Positions 22,669 to 29,521 of a stretch of 59,914 bases of DNA are shown here, piece after piece (the stretch's first letter is position 1; each line of letters begins with the position of its first letter). Below the pieces are notes generated by a model. The model was not told the DNA's origin, searched no databases, and saw only the letters and a program-made list of their open reading frames with translations. The DNA is from a virus. Location: positions 1 through 59,914 of the IMG/VR virus record IMGVR_UViG_3300034374_007566; one strand, written 5' to 3'. A program made the position numbers and the translations under genes.

Positions 22669-23541
22669 ATGTACAAGACGGCGACGATCCTACAACCCGG
22701 AGACAGCAACAGTAAGATCAGCCATGGGACTGGATACAAGGCCTATACCATCTCCTTGGCATCGTCTGACTCCTCTGGATACAACATGTGTGCCAGGGCG
22801 ATCAGACGGTCCAAGATTGAAGAGTTTCGGGACAGGGGATGGGATATCTCTGAGATTGCCCAGTGGGCCAATGCCCGTGGGTTGTCCATGTGTTCCTACG
22901 GCTGTGTGACCTGGGAGGCCGGGCATGGTCGGTCTGACTTTGTGCGGGATGCCCGGATCAACCTGACTAACTGGCTGCGGGAGAATCCCCGGTCCTTTGG
23001 TGCCTATCTCCGCAGGGGTATTGACAAGGCGGAGCGGAACAAGGGTGACAGTGAGATCGCATGCCGGCCAAATGTTGACTCTGACGAGCGGTGGGAGAAG
23101 CGGTTTCCTTGGATGTTTGACTATGCCTGGAAGTGGTATGACTACACCAAGCTGTCAGATCGTCTTGGTCGGGCCCCTTATCACCTGACCTACAGTTACA
23201 ACGACGGCACTACCTACGATGACTGGAAGCGTGTCTATGACACTGGCTCCAACATCTCTGTAGTGTTTGACGCTCTGTGGAATCCCTGGGGTAACCAGTT
23301 TGGTTACCTGCCGGCCACCTGGACTGACCCCAATGGCAAGGTCTGGCGGGTCATCGACGGGGACAAGAGTGACTACCGCTTCCTGGATGACCAGGACGTG
23401 TGTGTCGGCCTTCGCCTGAAGGCTGACCCTGAGCGGCGGGATGAGATGCGAGAGACAGAGTTTGTGGTGCCGAATGGCATCGACATGGTGGGTGACGGTC
23501 ACCCATCGGAACTGAGTTTCGGCCACTACCTAGCGGGGTGA
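22669..23541 (+). CDS. DUF7227/GP88-like phage protein (290 aa)
   Basis: First gene of the rightward early operon; the ATG at 22669 has GGAG 6 bp upstream. The order of motifs fits the phage family related to mycobacteriophage Gp88: SNSKISHG, TISLASSDSSGYNMC, MCSYGCV, then DARINLTNWLRENPRSF, YDYTKLSDRL, YHLTYS, NISVVFDALW and WRVIDGDKSDYRFLDDQDVC. These proteins have paired cysteines and a conserved C-terminal VIDGDxxDxRFLD block; their activity is unknown. Family assignment is by motif memory. Confidence 0.6.
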   Translation: MYKTATILQPGDSNSKISHGTGYKAYTISLASSDSSGYNMCARAIRRSKIEEFRDRGWDISEIAQWANARGLSMCSYGCVTWEAGHGRSDFVRDARINLTNWLRENPRSFGAYLRRGIDKAERNKGDSEIACRPNVDSDERWEKRFPWMFDYAWKWYDYTKLSDRLGRAPYHLTYSYNDGTTYDDWKRVYDTGSNISVVFDALWNPWGNQFGYLPATWTDPNGKVWRVIDGDKSDYRFLDDQDVCVGLRLKADPERRDEMRETEFVVPNGIDMVGDGHPSELSFGHYLAG

Positions 23542-23544
23542 TTT

Positions 23545-23718
23545 ATGTGCGACTACGACTGGCTTGGCTATGGCCTGCTCCTGAAGTTCGGCCATGGCAC
23601 CGTGTTCATGCAAGGCGATGAAGCCTCTGAGTTGTATGACCAACTGGAGGAGTGTCAGAGCCAGGAGCAGATTGACCTTTTGATCGGGGACTACGCGGAA
23701 CTTGCGGAGGAGGAGTGA
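23545..23718 (+). CDS. Small acidic protein (57 aa)
   Basis: The ATG at 23545 has GGGGTGA upstream. Acidic product ending IGDYAELAEEE, with a YDQLEECQSQEQID helix. Unrecognised. One of a chain of tiny acidic early genes. Confidence 0.55.
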   Translation: MCDYDWLGYGLLLKFGHGTVFMQGDEASELYDQLEECQSQEQIDLLIGDYAELAEEE

Positions 23719-23720
23719 GC

Positions 23721-23957
23721 ATGGACTTTGACCACATGAAGACCCTGGAGATTGTTCCTCCTTATGAGGTTCGGTTCATCCGGGAGTGTGAGCGTGACTA
23801 TGTCAGCCTCTGCTGGTGGGCTTCCCGTGCCTACGGCAGCAGCAGGCATGAGCGGCTGTGCTATGTGGTGCGGCAGTTCATTCGGAAGTACCCCCAGTAC
23901 GAAGGCCGCGGTGGCGGGGTGTACAAGGACGTGTGCGGCATCCTGGAGAATGCGTGA
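23721..23957 (+). CDS. Hypothetical early protein (78 aa)
   Basis: The ATG at 23721 is preferred to GTG 23715 because GGAGGAGG lies at the right distance. Contains RECERDYVSLCWWASRAYG and RLCYVVRQFIRKYP, a Trp/Tyr/Cys-rich helical core. Unknown function. It ends in a TGATG overlap with the next gene. Confidence 0.55.
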   Translation: MDFDHMKTLEIVPPYEVRFIRECERDYVSLCWWASRAYGSSRHERLCYVVRQFIRKYPQYEGRGGGVYKDVCGILENA

Positions 23958-24328
23958 TGAGCGACTACTACACCGAAGACTTTGCCGACATCGTTTCCTG
24001 TGCCAGGGAGCGATGCATGCTGAATGACATCATGCGAGCCTGGGGTGACAGCGGACTGCCCGAGGACTTTTCCGACAGCGGTGTCCGACCGGCCTTCAAT
24101 CGCAACAGCGGGCATGTGTTCCTTGTCAATGAGGACCTGGATGTCTGCATGCTGCGGGACGGCAAGTTGGAGTCCTTCTACACCAGCCCCTATGAGGGCA
24201 GGGAAGGTTTCTTCGATGAACTGCTGGAGGAGTACGCCGACATGCACCCAGAGGACCAGCGGTGGATGCGTGACATCGCTGACCACACTGGCCGTGATAT
24301 CCCGGAGGTTGACGATGCTGAAGTCTGA
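23957..24328 (+). CDS. Hypothetical early protein (123 aa)
   Basis: Coupled by TGATG. Acidic; a strand pair GHVFLVNEDLDVCMLRDGKL is followed by a long helix EGREGFFDELLEEYADMHPE. The layout resembles small phage anti-host proteins but I see no nameable family. Confidence 0.55.
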   Translation: MSDYYTEDFADIVSCARERCMLNDIMRAWGDSGLPEDFSDSGVRPAFNRNSGHVFLVNEDLDVCMLRDGKLESFYTSPYEGREGFFDELLEEYADMHPEDQRWMRDIADHTGRDIPEVDDAEV

Positions 24329-24524
24329 GCGGGCCAAGCAAGACCTGGAGGATGGCCGGGCAGTGGTCTTCCTCAGTGATGGGGAGACCTGGGATCAGGT
24401 CGAAGACTGTGTTGTTCGCTTCCACTCCGAGGAGGAGGAGTGGGAGTGGGGTGACGGGCCCAAGGGCTGGGTCACGTTGCATCTGGATCAGATCATTCGC
24501 CACTACTTGGAGAGCCACCAATGA
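24315..24524 (+). CDS. Small acidic protein (69 aa)
   Basis: Overlaps the upstream gene by 14 bp; the ATG at 24315 has CCCGGAGGT upstream. Sequence RAVVFLSDGETWDQVEDCVV and EEEEWEWGDGPKG, probably a small beta-barrel. Function unknown. It ends in an ATGA overlap with the clamp-like gene. Confidence 0.5.
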   Translation: MLKSERAKQDLEDGRAVVFLSDGETWDQVEDCVVRFHSEEEEWEWGDGPKGWVTLHLDQIIRHYLESHQ

Positions 24525-25141
24525 ACCTTCCCAAAGCAATCGCTGCTCTGCCCAAGTGGGCTGACGAGTACCCATCCCACTACCAGTTGGACTGCATCCG
24601 CCTGCGGGCCGATGGCCGGCAAGCATACGCCGAGGCCACGGACGGCTGCCGCCTGTGCCGGCTGACGTGGCATTGCGAGGGAGTTGAGGGTGACTATCGC
24701 CTGCCGCACAAGGCCCTTGCCCGTGCCCTGCGGTCGGTCGGTGTCACCCCTGATGGGTATCACGCCAGCCTGAACGGAGATGTCACGGTGTACGGCAAGA
24801 AGTCTGGTGCGACAGTCAAGCCAGAGGAGCCGGAACGCTGGCCGCAAAGCGAGGAGGTGTTGTACCCGGAGCCTGGCACGGAGCCGATCCTTCTGTCGGC
24901 CAAGGAGCTGAGGGACCGTGCCCGTGCTGCCCTGAAGGCAGGCGAGGACGGGATGACGCTGAAGATTGACGATGTGACTACCAAGTTGACATCCAAGTAC
25001 GTCCGTGACATGGCCGAGACTGCGATCCAGTGCGGCTATGACAACGTGGCTGCGTCCACCAAGGATGAGAAGTCTGCCGTCCACTTCTGGGCGGACGGCA
25101 AACTGCTGTTTGATTCCGTGATCATGCCCCGTTTGGACTGA
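24521..25141 (+). CDS. Two-domain beta-clamp-like protein (206 aa)
   Basis: The N-terminal half has ATDGCRLCRL at 39-48 followed by YRLPHKALARALRSVG, which matches domain II of bacterial DnaN (ATDGHRLA... then P-RKxLxELxR). The C-terminal half has SKYVRDMAETAIQCGYDNV (158-176) and ends FDSVIMPRLD, matching domain III (FNxxYLxDxLxAL... ending YVVMPMRL). So domain I appears absent and the protein is about 55% of DnaN length, with two repeats like PCNA or T4 gp45. It would tether a polymerase or repair enzyme to DNA. Coupled by ATGA to the upstream gene. Confidence 0.6.
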   Translation: MNLPKAIAALPKWADEYPSHYQLDCIRLRADGRQAYAEATDGCRLCRLTWHCEGVEGDYRLPHKALARALRSVGVTPDGYHASLNGDVTVYGKKSGATVKPEEPERWPQSEEVLYPEPGTEPILLSAKELRDRARAALKAGEDGMTLKIDDVTTKLTSKYVRDMAETAIQCGYDNVAASTKDEKSAVHFWADGKLLFDSVIMPRLD

Positions 25142-25153
25142 GGAGGAACCCTG

Positions 25154-25603
25154 ATGATTCGCTACCTGAAGAACCGTTTCCGTGCTTACATCCAGGGCAT
25201 CATTGCCGAGAAGGTGGATGCCATCGCTGCCCTTGCCGCCGAGCAGGTGGATGTGGACTCCGTTGTTGACACTGTGATGGACCGCGTGACGGCCGAGCCT
25301 GACGTGGAGTACGACCTGCTGGCCGAGCAGATCGACATCGAAGAACTGGCCCGGCAGATCGACACGTCCTACCTGGCAGGGGAGATGGACTACTCGTCCC
25401 TGGCCTCCGGGGTGGACGTGTCGGAGTTGGCCCGGGAGATTGACGTGTCGGACATTGCTGCCGAGATCGACGCCTCAGAGGTGGCGTCAGCGTTTGATGA
25501 GGATTCCATTGCCGACCGGGTAGTGGAGGACCTGGACTACAAGTGCCTGGCCGCTGCGATTCTGAAGGAACTCCGCCCGGTGGAGGTGCGGCCTTCGGCC
25601 TGA
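25154..25603 (+). CDS. Nonapeptide-repeat acidic protein (149 aa)
   Basis: Residues 51-122 are eight tandem nine-residue units of the form (I/V)-D-x-S/E-x-(L/I)-A-x-x, for example IDIEELARQ, IDTSYLAGE, MDYSSLASG, VDVSELARE, IDVSDIAAE, IDASEVASA. The N-terminus is basic (RYLKNRFRAYIQ). The repeat could form an amphipathic superhelix with a strongly acidic face, possibly mimicking DNA or binding a basic host protein. No family known to me. Followed by a strong terminator. Confidence 0.6.
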   Translation: MIRYLKNRFRAYIQGIIAEKVDAIAALAAEQVDVDSVVDTVMDRVTAEPDVEYDLLAEQIDIEELARQIDTSYLAGEMDYSSLASGVDVSELAREIDVSDIAAEIDASEVASAFDEDSIADRVVEDLDYKCLAAAILKELRPVEVRPSA

Positions 25604-25652
25604 GTGTGGTAGAATGCGTTGACTGGGTGGGCCTTCTGGCCCGCTCCTGGGG

Positions 25653-25695
25653 CCCCGGCGGGGAAAATGTCCTAAGTACCCGCCGGGGTTTTTTT
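25653..25695 (+). terminator. Rho-independent terminator 1 of the early operon
   Basis: CCCCGGCGGG (25653-25662) and CCCGCCGGGG (25679-25688) form a perfect 10-bp stem, loop 16 nt, followed by seven T. It would end most transcription after the nonapeptide-repeat gene. A possible extended -10 element (TGGTAGAAT, 25607-25615) lies just before it. Confidence 0.85.
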
Positions 25696-25728
25696 GTGTA
25701 CGTTCCTGAACCTGTACGGATGCACACC

Positions 25729-25947
25729 ATGAAGACCATCGTCCATGTGAACCAGCATGTGATCCGCAAGAACAACAAGACCGGCGAGCGTGATCCCGTG
25801 CTGACAGTCAAGACCTACAAGGACAACCGCTATGCACACTCAGTGCGGATCGATGGTCCTTGCGTTGTGCGTTATGAGCCTGATGCCCCGCTCTCCTGCG
25901 GTGCCAGGGTGTGGATTGAAACCGAAAGCAAAGTGGAGGTGGAGTGA
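25729..25947 (+). CDS. Conserved small protein, MKTIVHVNQH family (72 aa)
   Basis: Begins MKTIVHVNQHVIRKN and ends PDAPLSCGARVWIETES. I recognise this short beta-rich family from phages and bacterial genomes; function is not known to me. The ATG at 25729 fits the family start; 25720 would add three residues. First gene after terminator 1. Confidence 0.65.
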   Translation: MKTIVHVNQHVIRKNNKTGERDPVLTVKTYKDNRYAHSVRIDGPCVVRYEPDAPLSCGARVWIETESKVEVE

Positions 25948-26147
25948 TGACTGTCGGCCAACTGCGAGAACTGATTGCGGACCTGCCGGACACCTACAAC
26001 GTCCGGCCCCAGTGGGCACCGGGCAAGGAGCCCGGCGACCATGAGCCTCACGTTTGCCTGCGTGGGTTCGATGTGCTGAACGGTGAACTGCTGGCCCTGG
26101 TGGAACTGTTCTACCTGGACGAGATCGAAGACGAGGAGGCGGAGTGA
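25947..26147 (+). CDS. Conserved small phage protein, TVGQLRELIADLPD family (66 aa)
   Basis: TVGQLRELIADLPD-x-V followed by an acidic tail is the layout of a common small phage protein whose strand-turn-strand follows a (T/S)V-x-(E/D)L-x-x-x-(L/I)-x-x-L-PxD signature. TGATG coupling at both ends; SD GGAGGTGGAG. Confidence 0.6.
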   Translation: MTVGQLRELIADLPDTYNVRPQWAPGKEPGDHEPHVCLRGFDVLNGELLALVELFYLDEIEDEEAE

Positions 26148-26224
26148 TGAAGAGCAAAGTCACGGCTAGGTATTCCGTCATTTGGAGAGACGGCGTGGCG
26201 AGGAAGATTCCGCACAGGCGATGA
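26147..26224 (+). CDS. Basic mini-protein (25 aa)
   Basis: A 25-codon frame coupled by TGATG to the gene before it: KSKVTARYSVIWRDGVARKI plus PHRR. Probably translated as part of the chain; role unknown. The next 56 bp hold only the ribosome-binding site of the following gene. Confidence 0.4.
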   Translation: MKSKVTARYSVIWRDGVARKIPHRR

Positions 26225-26280
26225 ATGACGCTATAGGACCGCGGATACGGAACACACCAGCGAATGAAGGAGGTGAAGTG

Positions 26281-26478
26281 ATGAGCGAGATCGACAGCGA
26301 GGCGCAACAGTCGTTGGCAGGAATCTGGTACGCCAGGTCGCAGTTGCTGGAGAAGCGGCTGCTCCGGCTCCGGGCAGCGTGCGTTGAGGTTCTTGACTGG
26401 GCCGAGGCCCAAGACGAAGAGCGGCGGCCGGCGTGGGTGGATCGACTGACCCGCAGTATGAGTGCGATGAACCCATAG
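26281..26478 (+). CDS. Small helical early protein (65 aa)
   Basis: ATG at 26281 with a near-perfect AAGGAGGT site 8 bp upstream, one of the strongest in the window. A single long helix (SQLLEKRLLRLRAACVEVLD). Unknown function. Confidence 0.55.
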   Translation: MSEIDSEAQQSLAGIWYARSQLLEKRLLRLRAACVEVLDWAEAQDEERRPAWVDRLTRSMSAMNP

Positions 26479-26491
26479 AGGAGGACTACTG

Positions 26492-26680
26492 ATGCCGACG
26501 ATTGAACTGCGTGACGAAGACTTAGAGACAGTCCTGGAGGCTGTTATCTATGCCATAGAAACAATGAAGTACGATCTTATTGACCCAAGCAACAGCACGC
26601 TTTACTCCCCGGAAGAACGATCTGCCAAGGAGAAACTTGTAGCACGCTTGGAAATGCTCGCCTCCCGTTTCATTCTTTAG
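26492..26680 (+). CDS. Small early protein, MPTIEL paralogue 1 (62 aa)
   Basis: MPTIELRDEDLETVLEAVIY and a second helix. The start is similar to the next gene (MPTIDLTDEQYRTVIAAL), so the two are tandem paralogues. Acidic, all-helical. Confidence 0.55.
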   Translation: MPTIELRDEDLETVLEAVIYAIETMKYDLIDPSNSTLYSPEERSAKEKLVARLEMLASRFIL

Positions 26681-26692
26681 AAAGGTTACGAC

Positions 26693-26887
26693 ATGCCAAC
26701 GATTGACCTGACCGACGAGCAGTATCGGACCGTCATTGCCGCCTTGTCTCAGACTGACTACGCATGCCATCACGGAGACTCCGACGCTCTGGACGCGGCG
26801 GCTCACAACGCCGGCCTAGCCCTGAAGTTTTTCGGAGAGAAGACTGCCGCCGAAGAGGCGGCCGAGCAGGAAGAGGAGGAAGACTGA
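26693..26887 (+). CDS. Small early protein, MPTIDL paralogue 2 (64 aa)
   Basis: Paralogue of the preceding gene with a Glu/Ala tail (KTAAEEAAEQEEEED). It ends in a TGATG overlap with the AEGRE gene series. Confidence 0.55.
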   Translation: MPTIDLTDEQYRTVIAALSQTDYACHHGDSDALDAAAHNAGLALKFFGEKTAAEEAAEQEEEED

Positions 26888-27129
26888 TGCCCTACCAAGA
26901 CAGTGACTACCCCAGTGTCCTGCGGGGGAGAGACAAGAGAGAGAGCCGGAGGTTGCTGGCGGCGGCACCGGAGATGCTGGCCGCACTGAAGCGGATGCGT
27001 GAAGTGTTTGAACAGTTGTCAGACGGCGACTGGCGGATGCTAGACGCTACCTATGTGGATCAACTTATCGAAAGCGATGGACTGCACGGCTGCGATAAGG
27101 CAATCGCCAAAGCAGAAGGGAGGGAGTGA
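26887..27129 (+). CDS. AEGRE-series paralogue 1 (80 aa)
   Basis: First of three tandem genes that share the core (A)R-L-(L/I)-AAAPE/D-(M/L)-L and the identical C-terminus AIAKAEGRE. Here RRLLAAAPEMLAALKRMREV. The family is the widespread phage HTPGPW-type small protein, of unknown function. The final codons double as the ribosome-binding site for the next gene. Confidence 0.65.
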   Translation: MPYQDSDYPSVLRGRDKRESRRLLAAAPEMLAALKRMREVFEQLSDGDWRMLDATYVDQLIESDGLHGCDKAIAKAEGRE

Positions 27130-27401
27130 TGTTTCATACACCTGGGCCTTGGACTATTGAATACGAAGACGCTGATGGCGACATGTTGGAGAACGGCGTG
27201 ACCATTGAGTCATGCGAGGGGCCAGTGGCTTTCAATGTGATCGACTGCTCTGCCCGCCTCATCGCAGCAGCACCGGAGTTACTGAAGGAACTGAAGTATT
27301 TGGTGGAGCAGTTTGAGGAGGCCGTTGATTGGGTGCCTGAGTACACTGCGATGGCGGACAGAGCAAAGGCCGCCATTGCCAAAGCTGAAGGGAGGGAGTG
27401 A
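27129..27401 (+). CDS. HTPGPW-family small protein, AEGRE paralogue 2 (90 aa)
   Basis: FHTPGPWTIEYEDADGD is the family signature, followed by SARLIAAAPELLKELKYL and AIAKAEGRE. Proteins of this type occur in multiple copies in many phages and prophages; function unknown. TGATG coupled. Confidence 0.75.
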   Translation: MFHTPGPWTIEYEDADGDMLENGVTIESCEGPVAFNVIDCSARLIAAAPELLKELKYLVEQFEEAVDWVPEYTAMADRAKAAIAKAEGRE

Positions 27402-27733
27402 TGGAGACTAGGGACTGGACGCTAGAAGAGCCTAGCTGGGGCTGGCCGGACAACGTCGATGAGACTGGAACCGATGCGGCATACGGCTACCGATACGTTC
27501 CGATCAAGCAGACACGCCAGGACGGCTACTGGTGGCACGTCGCCAGGGTATCAGTGGACGAAGGCGATGATGAAATGCTGGCAGACGCCCGCCTCATTGC
27601 AGCAGCCCCGGACCTCCTGGCCGCGGCTAGACTGGCGAACCAGGAACTGATTGACATGGGACAGGGCAGCAGCGGGTCGCCTGCGTTGGTGGCACTGTGG
27701 GCTGCGATTGCTAAGGCTGAAGGGAGGGAGTGA
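27401..27733 (+). CDS. AEGRE-series paralogue 3 (110 aa)
   Basis: A divergent N-terminal 60 residues (WGWPDNVDETGTDAAYGYRY) precede the common ARLIAAAPDLLAAARLANQE and AIAKAEGRE. TGATG coupled to the preceding gene. Confidence 0.65.
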   Translation: METRDWTLEEPSWGWPDNVDETGTDAAYGYRYVPIKQTRQDGYWWHVARVSVDEGDDEMLADARLIAAAPDLLAAARLANQELIDMGQGSSGSPALVALWAAIAKAEGRE

Positions 27734-27737
27734 CGTT

Positions 27738-27935
27738 ATGCGAATATCCAACAAGCAAATATCCTATGCCCTTGTTGGCTATGAGTTGTCCTCTGAGGAG
27801 ATCGCTATTGCTCTGCGGAACATTGAGACGACGCTTGATGCCGTCGCGGAAACACTAGAGAACGACAGCGCCTCTGCCACCTTGGGCGATGCGTCTAATC
27901 TTATCCAGGCCATGCGGGAGGGATTGAATGCCTAG
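27738..27935 (+). CDS. Hypothetical small early protein (65 aa)
   Basis: Three helices (ELSSEEIAIALRNIETTLDA...). No link to the AEGRE proteins at protein level, but it is followed by a copy of their boundary repeat. It may have been inserted inside or replaced a former fourth paralogue. Confidence 0.5.
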   Translation: MRISNKQISYALVGYELSSEEIAIALRNIETTLDAVAETLENDSASATLGDASNLIQAMREGLNA

Positions 27936-27962
27936 CATTGCCACAGCAGAAGGGAGGGAGTG

Positions 27963-28217
27963 ATGATCTACGCCACCAGCGTGTCGGGCTGCGCCAGTTC
28001 CCTGCGGGCTGCTGAGTTGGCGCAGTTCTTCGGCTGCCCGTATGGTTTCCGCCGCGTGCATGGGGTGCGGCGCATGTTTGAAAGTTACCGCATTGGCCAG
28101 GCCGACCCGCCCGTTGGTTGCCTGAACCAAAACTGGTCAGGCCCGGCCCTAGTCTGGTATCCAGAAGGCAACTGGATGGAGGTTGCTGAGGCCGTTTCCA
28201 ATGGAGAATCCACATGA
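27963..28217 (+). CDS. Hypothetical early protein (84 aa)
   Basis: The ATG at 27963 is served by the orphan boundary repeat. Cys/Arg/Tyr-rich with SGCASSLRAAELAQFFGCPY and FRRVHGVRRMFESYRI. Possibly a small nucleic-acid-binding protein. Ends in ATGA. Confidence 0.5.
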   Translation: MIYATSVSGCASSLRAAELAQFFGCPYGFRRVHGVRRMFESYRIGQADPPVGCLNQNWSGPALVWYPEGNWMEVAEAVSNGEST

Positions 28218-28501
28218 AGAAGTCTGACATCATTGCCGAGATCGCTGGCTGGGAGCAGAAGTATTTCGACCTAGTCTGGTATGCCCGCAGCACCCATGAT
28301 GAACCTGCCAGCCAGTCAGGCCGGCAGAGAGTGGAGGCGGCATGGCCCACCGACCTGGAGGAGCTGCGGTCTGATGACACCAACTGGCAGCACGGGTTCA
28401 ACAGTGGTTGCCTTGCGGCATTCCGGCTGGTTCAGGGGCTCCTTGGTTCCGATGATGACGCGGAGTTTGCACGGCAAGAGTTTCCGTTCCTAGATACATG
28501 A
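28214..28501 (+). CDS. Hypothetical early protein (95 aa)
   Basis: Helical acidic protein (EIAGWEQKYFDLVWYARS; FNSGCLAAFRLVQGLLGSDD). The HGFNSGCLAAFRLVQ helix resembles a common phage small-protein motif (H-GFNSG-LAA-R), function unknown. ATGA coupled. Confidence 0.55.
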   Translation: MKKSDIIAEIAGWEQKYFDLVWYARSTHDEPASQSGRQRVEAAWPTDLEELRSDDTNWQHGFNSGCLAAFRLVQGLLGSDDDAEFARQEFPFLDT

Positions 28502-28512
28502 GGAGGTGAGTG

Positions 28513-28764
28513 ATGGGTAAGAAGAAGTCCGATGGCGTGGGTTTCTCGTACCCACGGGTATACACCCTGGTGCTGTATAACACTGGCGGCGGCGACCACG
28601 GCAACACGTTCGCCGTGTTGTCTCAGTTGGTTGACGAGGAGATCGACCGCATCGACCGCGGTGAGATTGCGGATGACCACCTGAAGCCGTTGCTTGTGAT
28701 CCGAGAGCAACTGATTGTGGAGTTCGACAAGGGGCGCTATGGCCCGCGGGGCAGTGAGTCCTAA
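28513..28764 (+). CDS. Hypothetical early protein (83 aa)
   Basis: ATG at 28513 with GAGGAGGTGAG. A basic start KKKSDG, then YTLVLYNTGGGDHGNTFAVLSQL and helices. Unrecognised. Confidence 0.5.
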   Translation: MGKKKSDGVGFSYPRVYTLVLYNTGGGDHGNTFAVLSQLVDEEIDRIDRGEIADDHLKPLLVIREQLIVEFDKGRYGPRGSES

Positions 28765-28779
28765 AAGCGGAGGTGAGTT

Positions 28780-29043
28780 ATGGCTAAGAAGAAAGCCAAG
28801 AAGAAGTTGGAGTCCGGCATGGTGTTCCATGCCCTGAAGCTGAACGAGCAGGACCTACGTCACCTGCGGTGGGTGCTGTCCGATCACATAGAGGACCAGA
28901 AGCACCTGATGAACTCGCCGCCAGCGAAGGGCCAGACCCCGGAGGAGATGCTGGAGGATTGGGTGATCGCACGGGACTTCATGGCCGACTCCATGAAGAT
29001 CATTCAGATGATTGACAAGGTGTACCCGGAGGGAGATGAGTGA
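28780..29043 (+). CDS. Hypothetical early protein (87 aa)
   Basis: A basic start (AKKKAKKKLE) followed by helices (LNEQDLRHLRWVLSDHIEDQ; MADSMKIIQMIDKVY). Unrecognised. TGATG coupling to the next gene. Confidence 0.5.
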   Translation: MAKKKAKKKLESGMVFHALKLNEQDLRHLRWVLSDHIEDQKHLMNSPPAKGQTPEEMLEDWVIARDFMADSMKIIQMIDKVYPEGDE

Positions 29044-29345
29044 TGGAGAGACATGAGCATGACACGTTGCGAGATGCGGTCACCAAGGCGTGCGGCGATG
29101 CCGCCTACCTGGACTACCGTGACCCTATATGGCAGGCAATATCTGGTGCGTTCGACTGGCAGAACTGCTGGCCCGTCATCGATGGGAGTGGCCACATAAC
29201 GGGTGAGGTCTCCGAGGGCGTGCCAGGATTGCTCGCCACCCCGGACTATGAGGCCATGATCTGGCGGGCCCAGGCACAGTTGCACCACTGGGAGATCGAT
29301 GAGGAGGAAGGGACTGCACGGATTCCCCTAGTTACCAAGGAGTAG
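29043..29345 (+). CDS. Hypothetical early protein (100 aa)
   Basis: Acidic with Trp-containing core (PIWQAISGAFDWQNCWPVID). Unknown. TGATG coupled to the preceding gene. Confidence 0.5.
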   Translation: MERHEHDTLRDAVTKACGDAAYLDYRDPIWQAISGAFDWQNCWPVIDGSGHITGEVSEGVPGLLATPDYEAMIWRAQAQLHHWEIDEEEGTARIPLVTKE

Positions 29346-29348
29346 GTC

Positions 29349-29420
29349 ATGGATGACCAGACTGCGGAGATCGTAATGCTGGTGGTGCGTTTGATCCTCG
29401 CCATTTTCGGAGAGGGATGA
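29349..29420 (+). CDS. Single-span membrane mini-protein (23 aa)
   Basis: ATG at 29349 with AAGGAG 9 bp upstream; the product is mostly one hydrophobic helix (IVMLVVRLILAIFG). Too short for most gene finders. Comparable to the 23-residue membrane peptide at 30812-30883. May act on the host membrane; inference. Confidence 0.5.
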   Translation: MDDQTAEIVMLVVRLILAIFGEG

Positions 29421-29470
29421 CCACCTAATCGAAGAGATACTGTACGCTTGTACGGTATCGGCCTTGTTTG

Positions 29471-29504
29471 CCCCGACGGCAGCGTGCCGGCGGGGTTTTC
29501 TTTT
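29471..29504 (+). terminator. Rho-independent terminator 2 of the early operon
   Basis: CCCCG-ac-GGCA / TGCC-gg-CGGGG stem with a GCG loop, followed by TTTTCTTTT. It lies between the membrane mini-protein and the DUF932 gene. A short inverted GTAC repeat (TGTACgctTGTACGG) is just upstream. Confidence 0.75.
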
Positions 29505-29521
29505 GCGCTAAGGAGACTGCT

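Larger units (their letters stand above)
27100..27965 (+). repeat. Four copies of a 32-bp gene-boundary repeat
   Basis: Copies at 27100-27131, 27372-27403, 27704-27735 and 27934-27965 share GC-nAT-nGC and GAAGGGAGGGAGTGA. In the first three, the repeat encodes AIAKAEGRE-stop and also provides the Shine-Dalgarno AGGGAGGGAG for the next gene. The fourth lies outside a gene (after the stop at 27935) and is a remnant that serves only as ribosome-binding site. This marks repeated unequal duplication of small genes. Confidence 0.85.
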
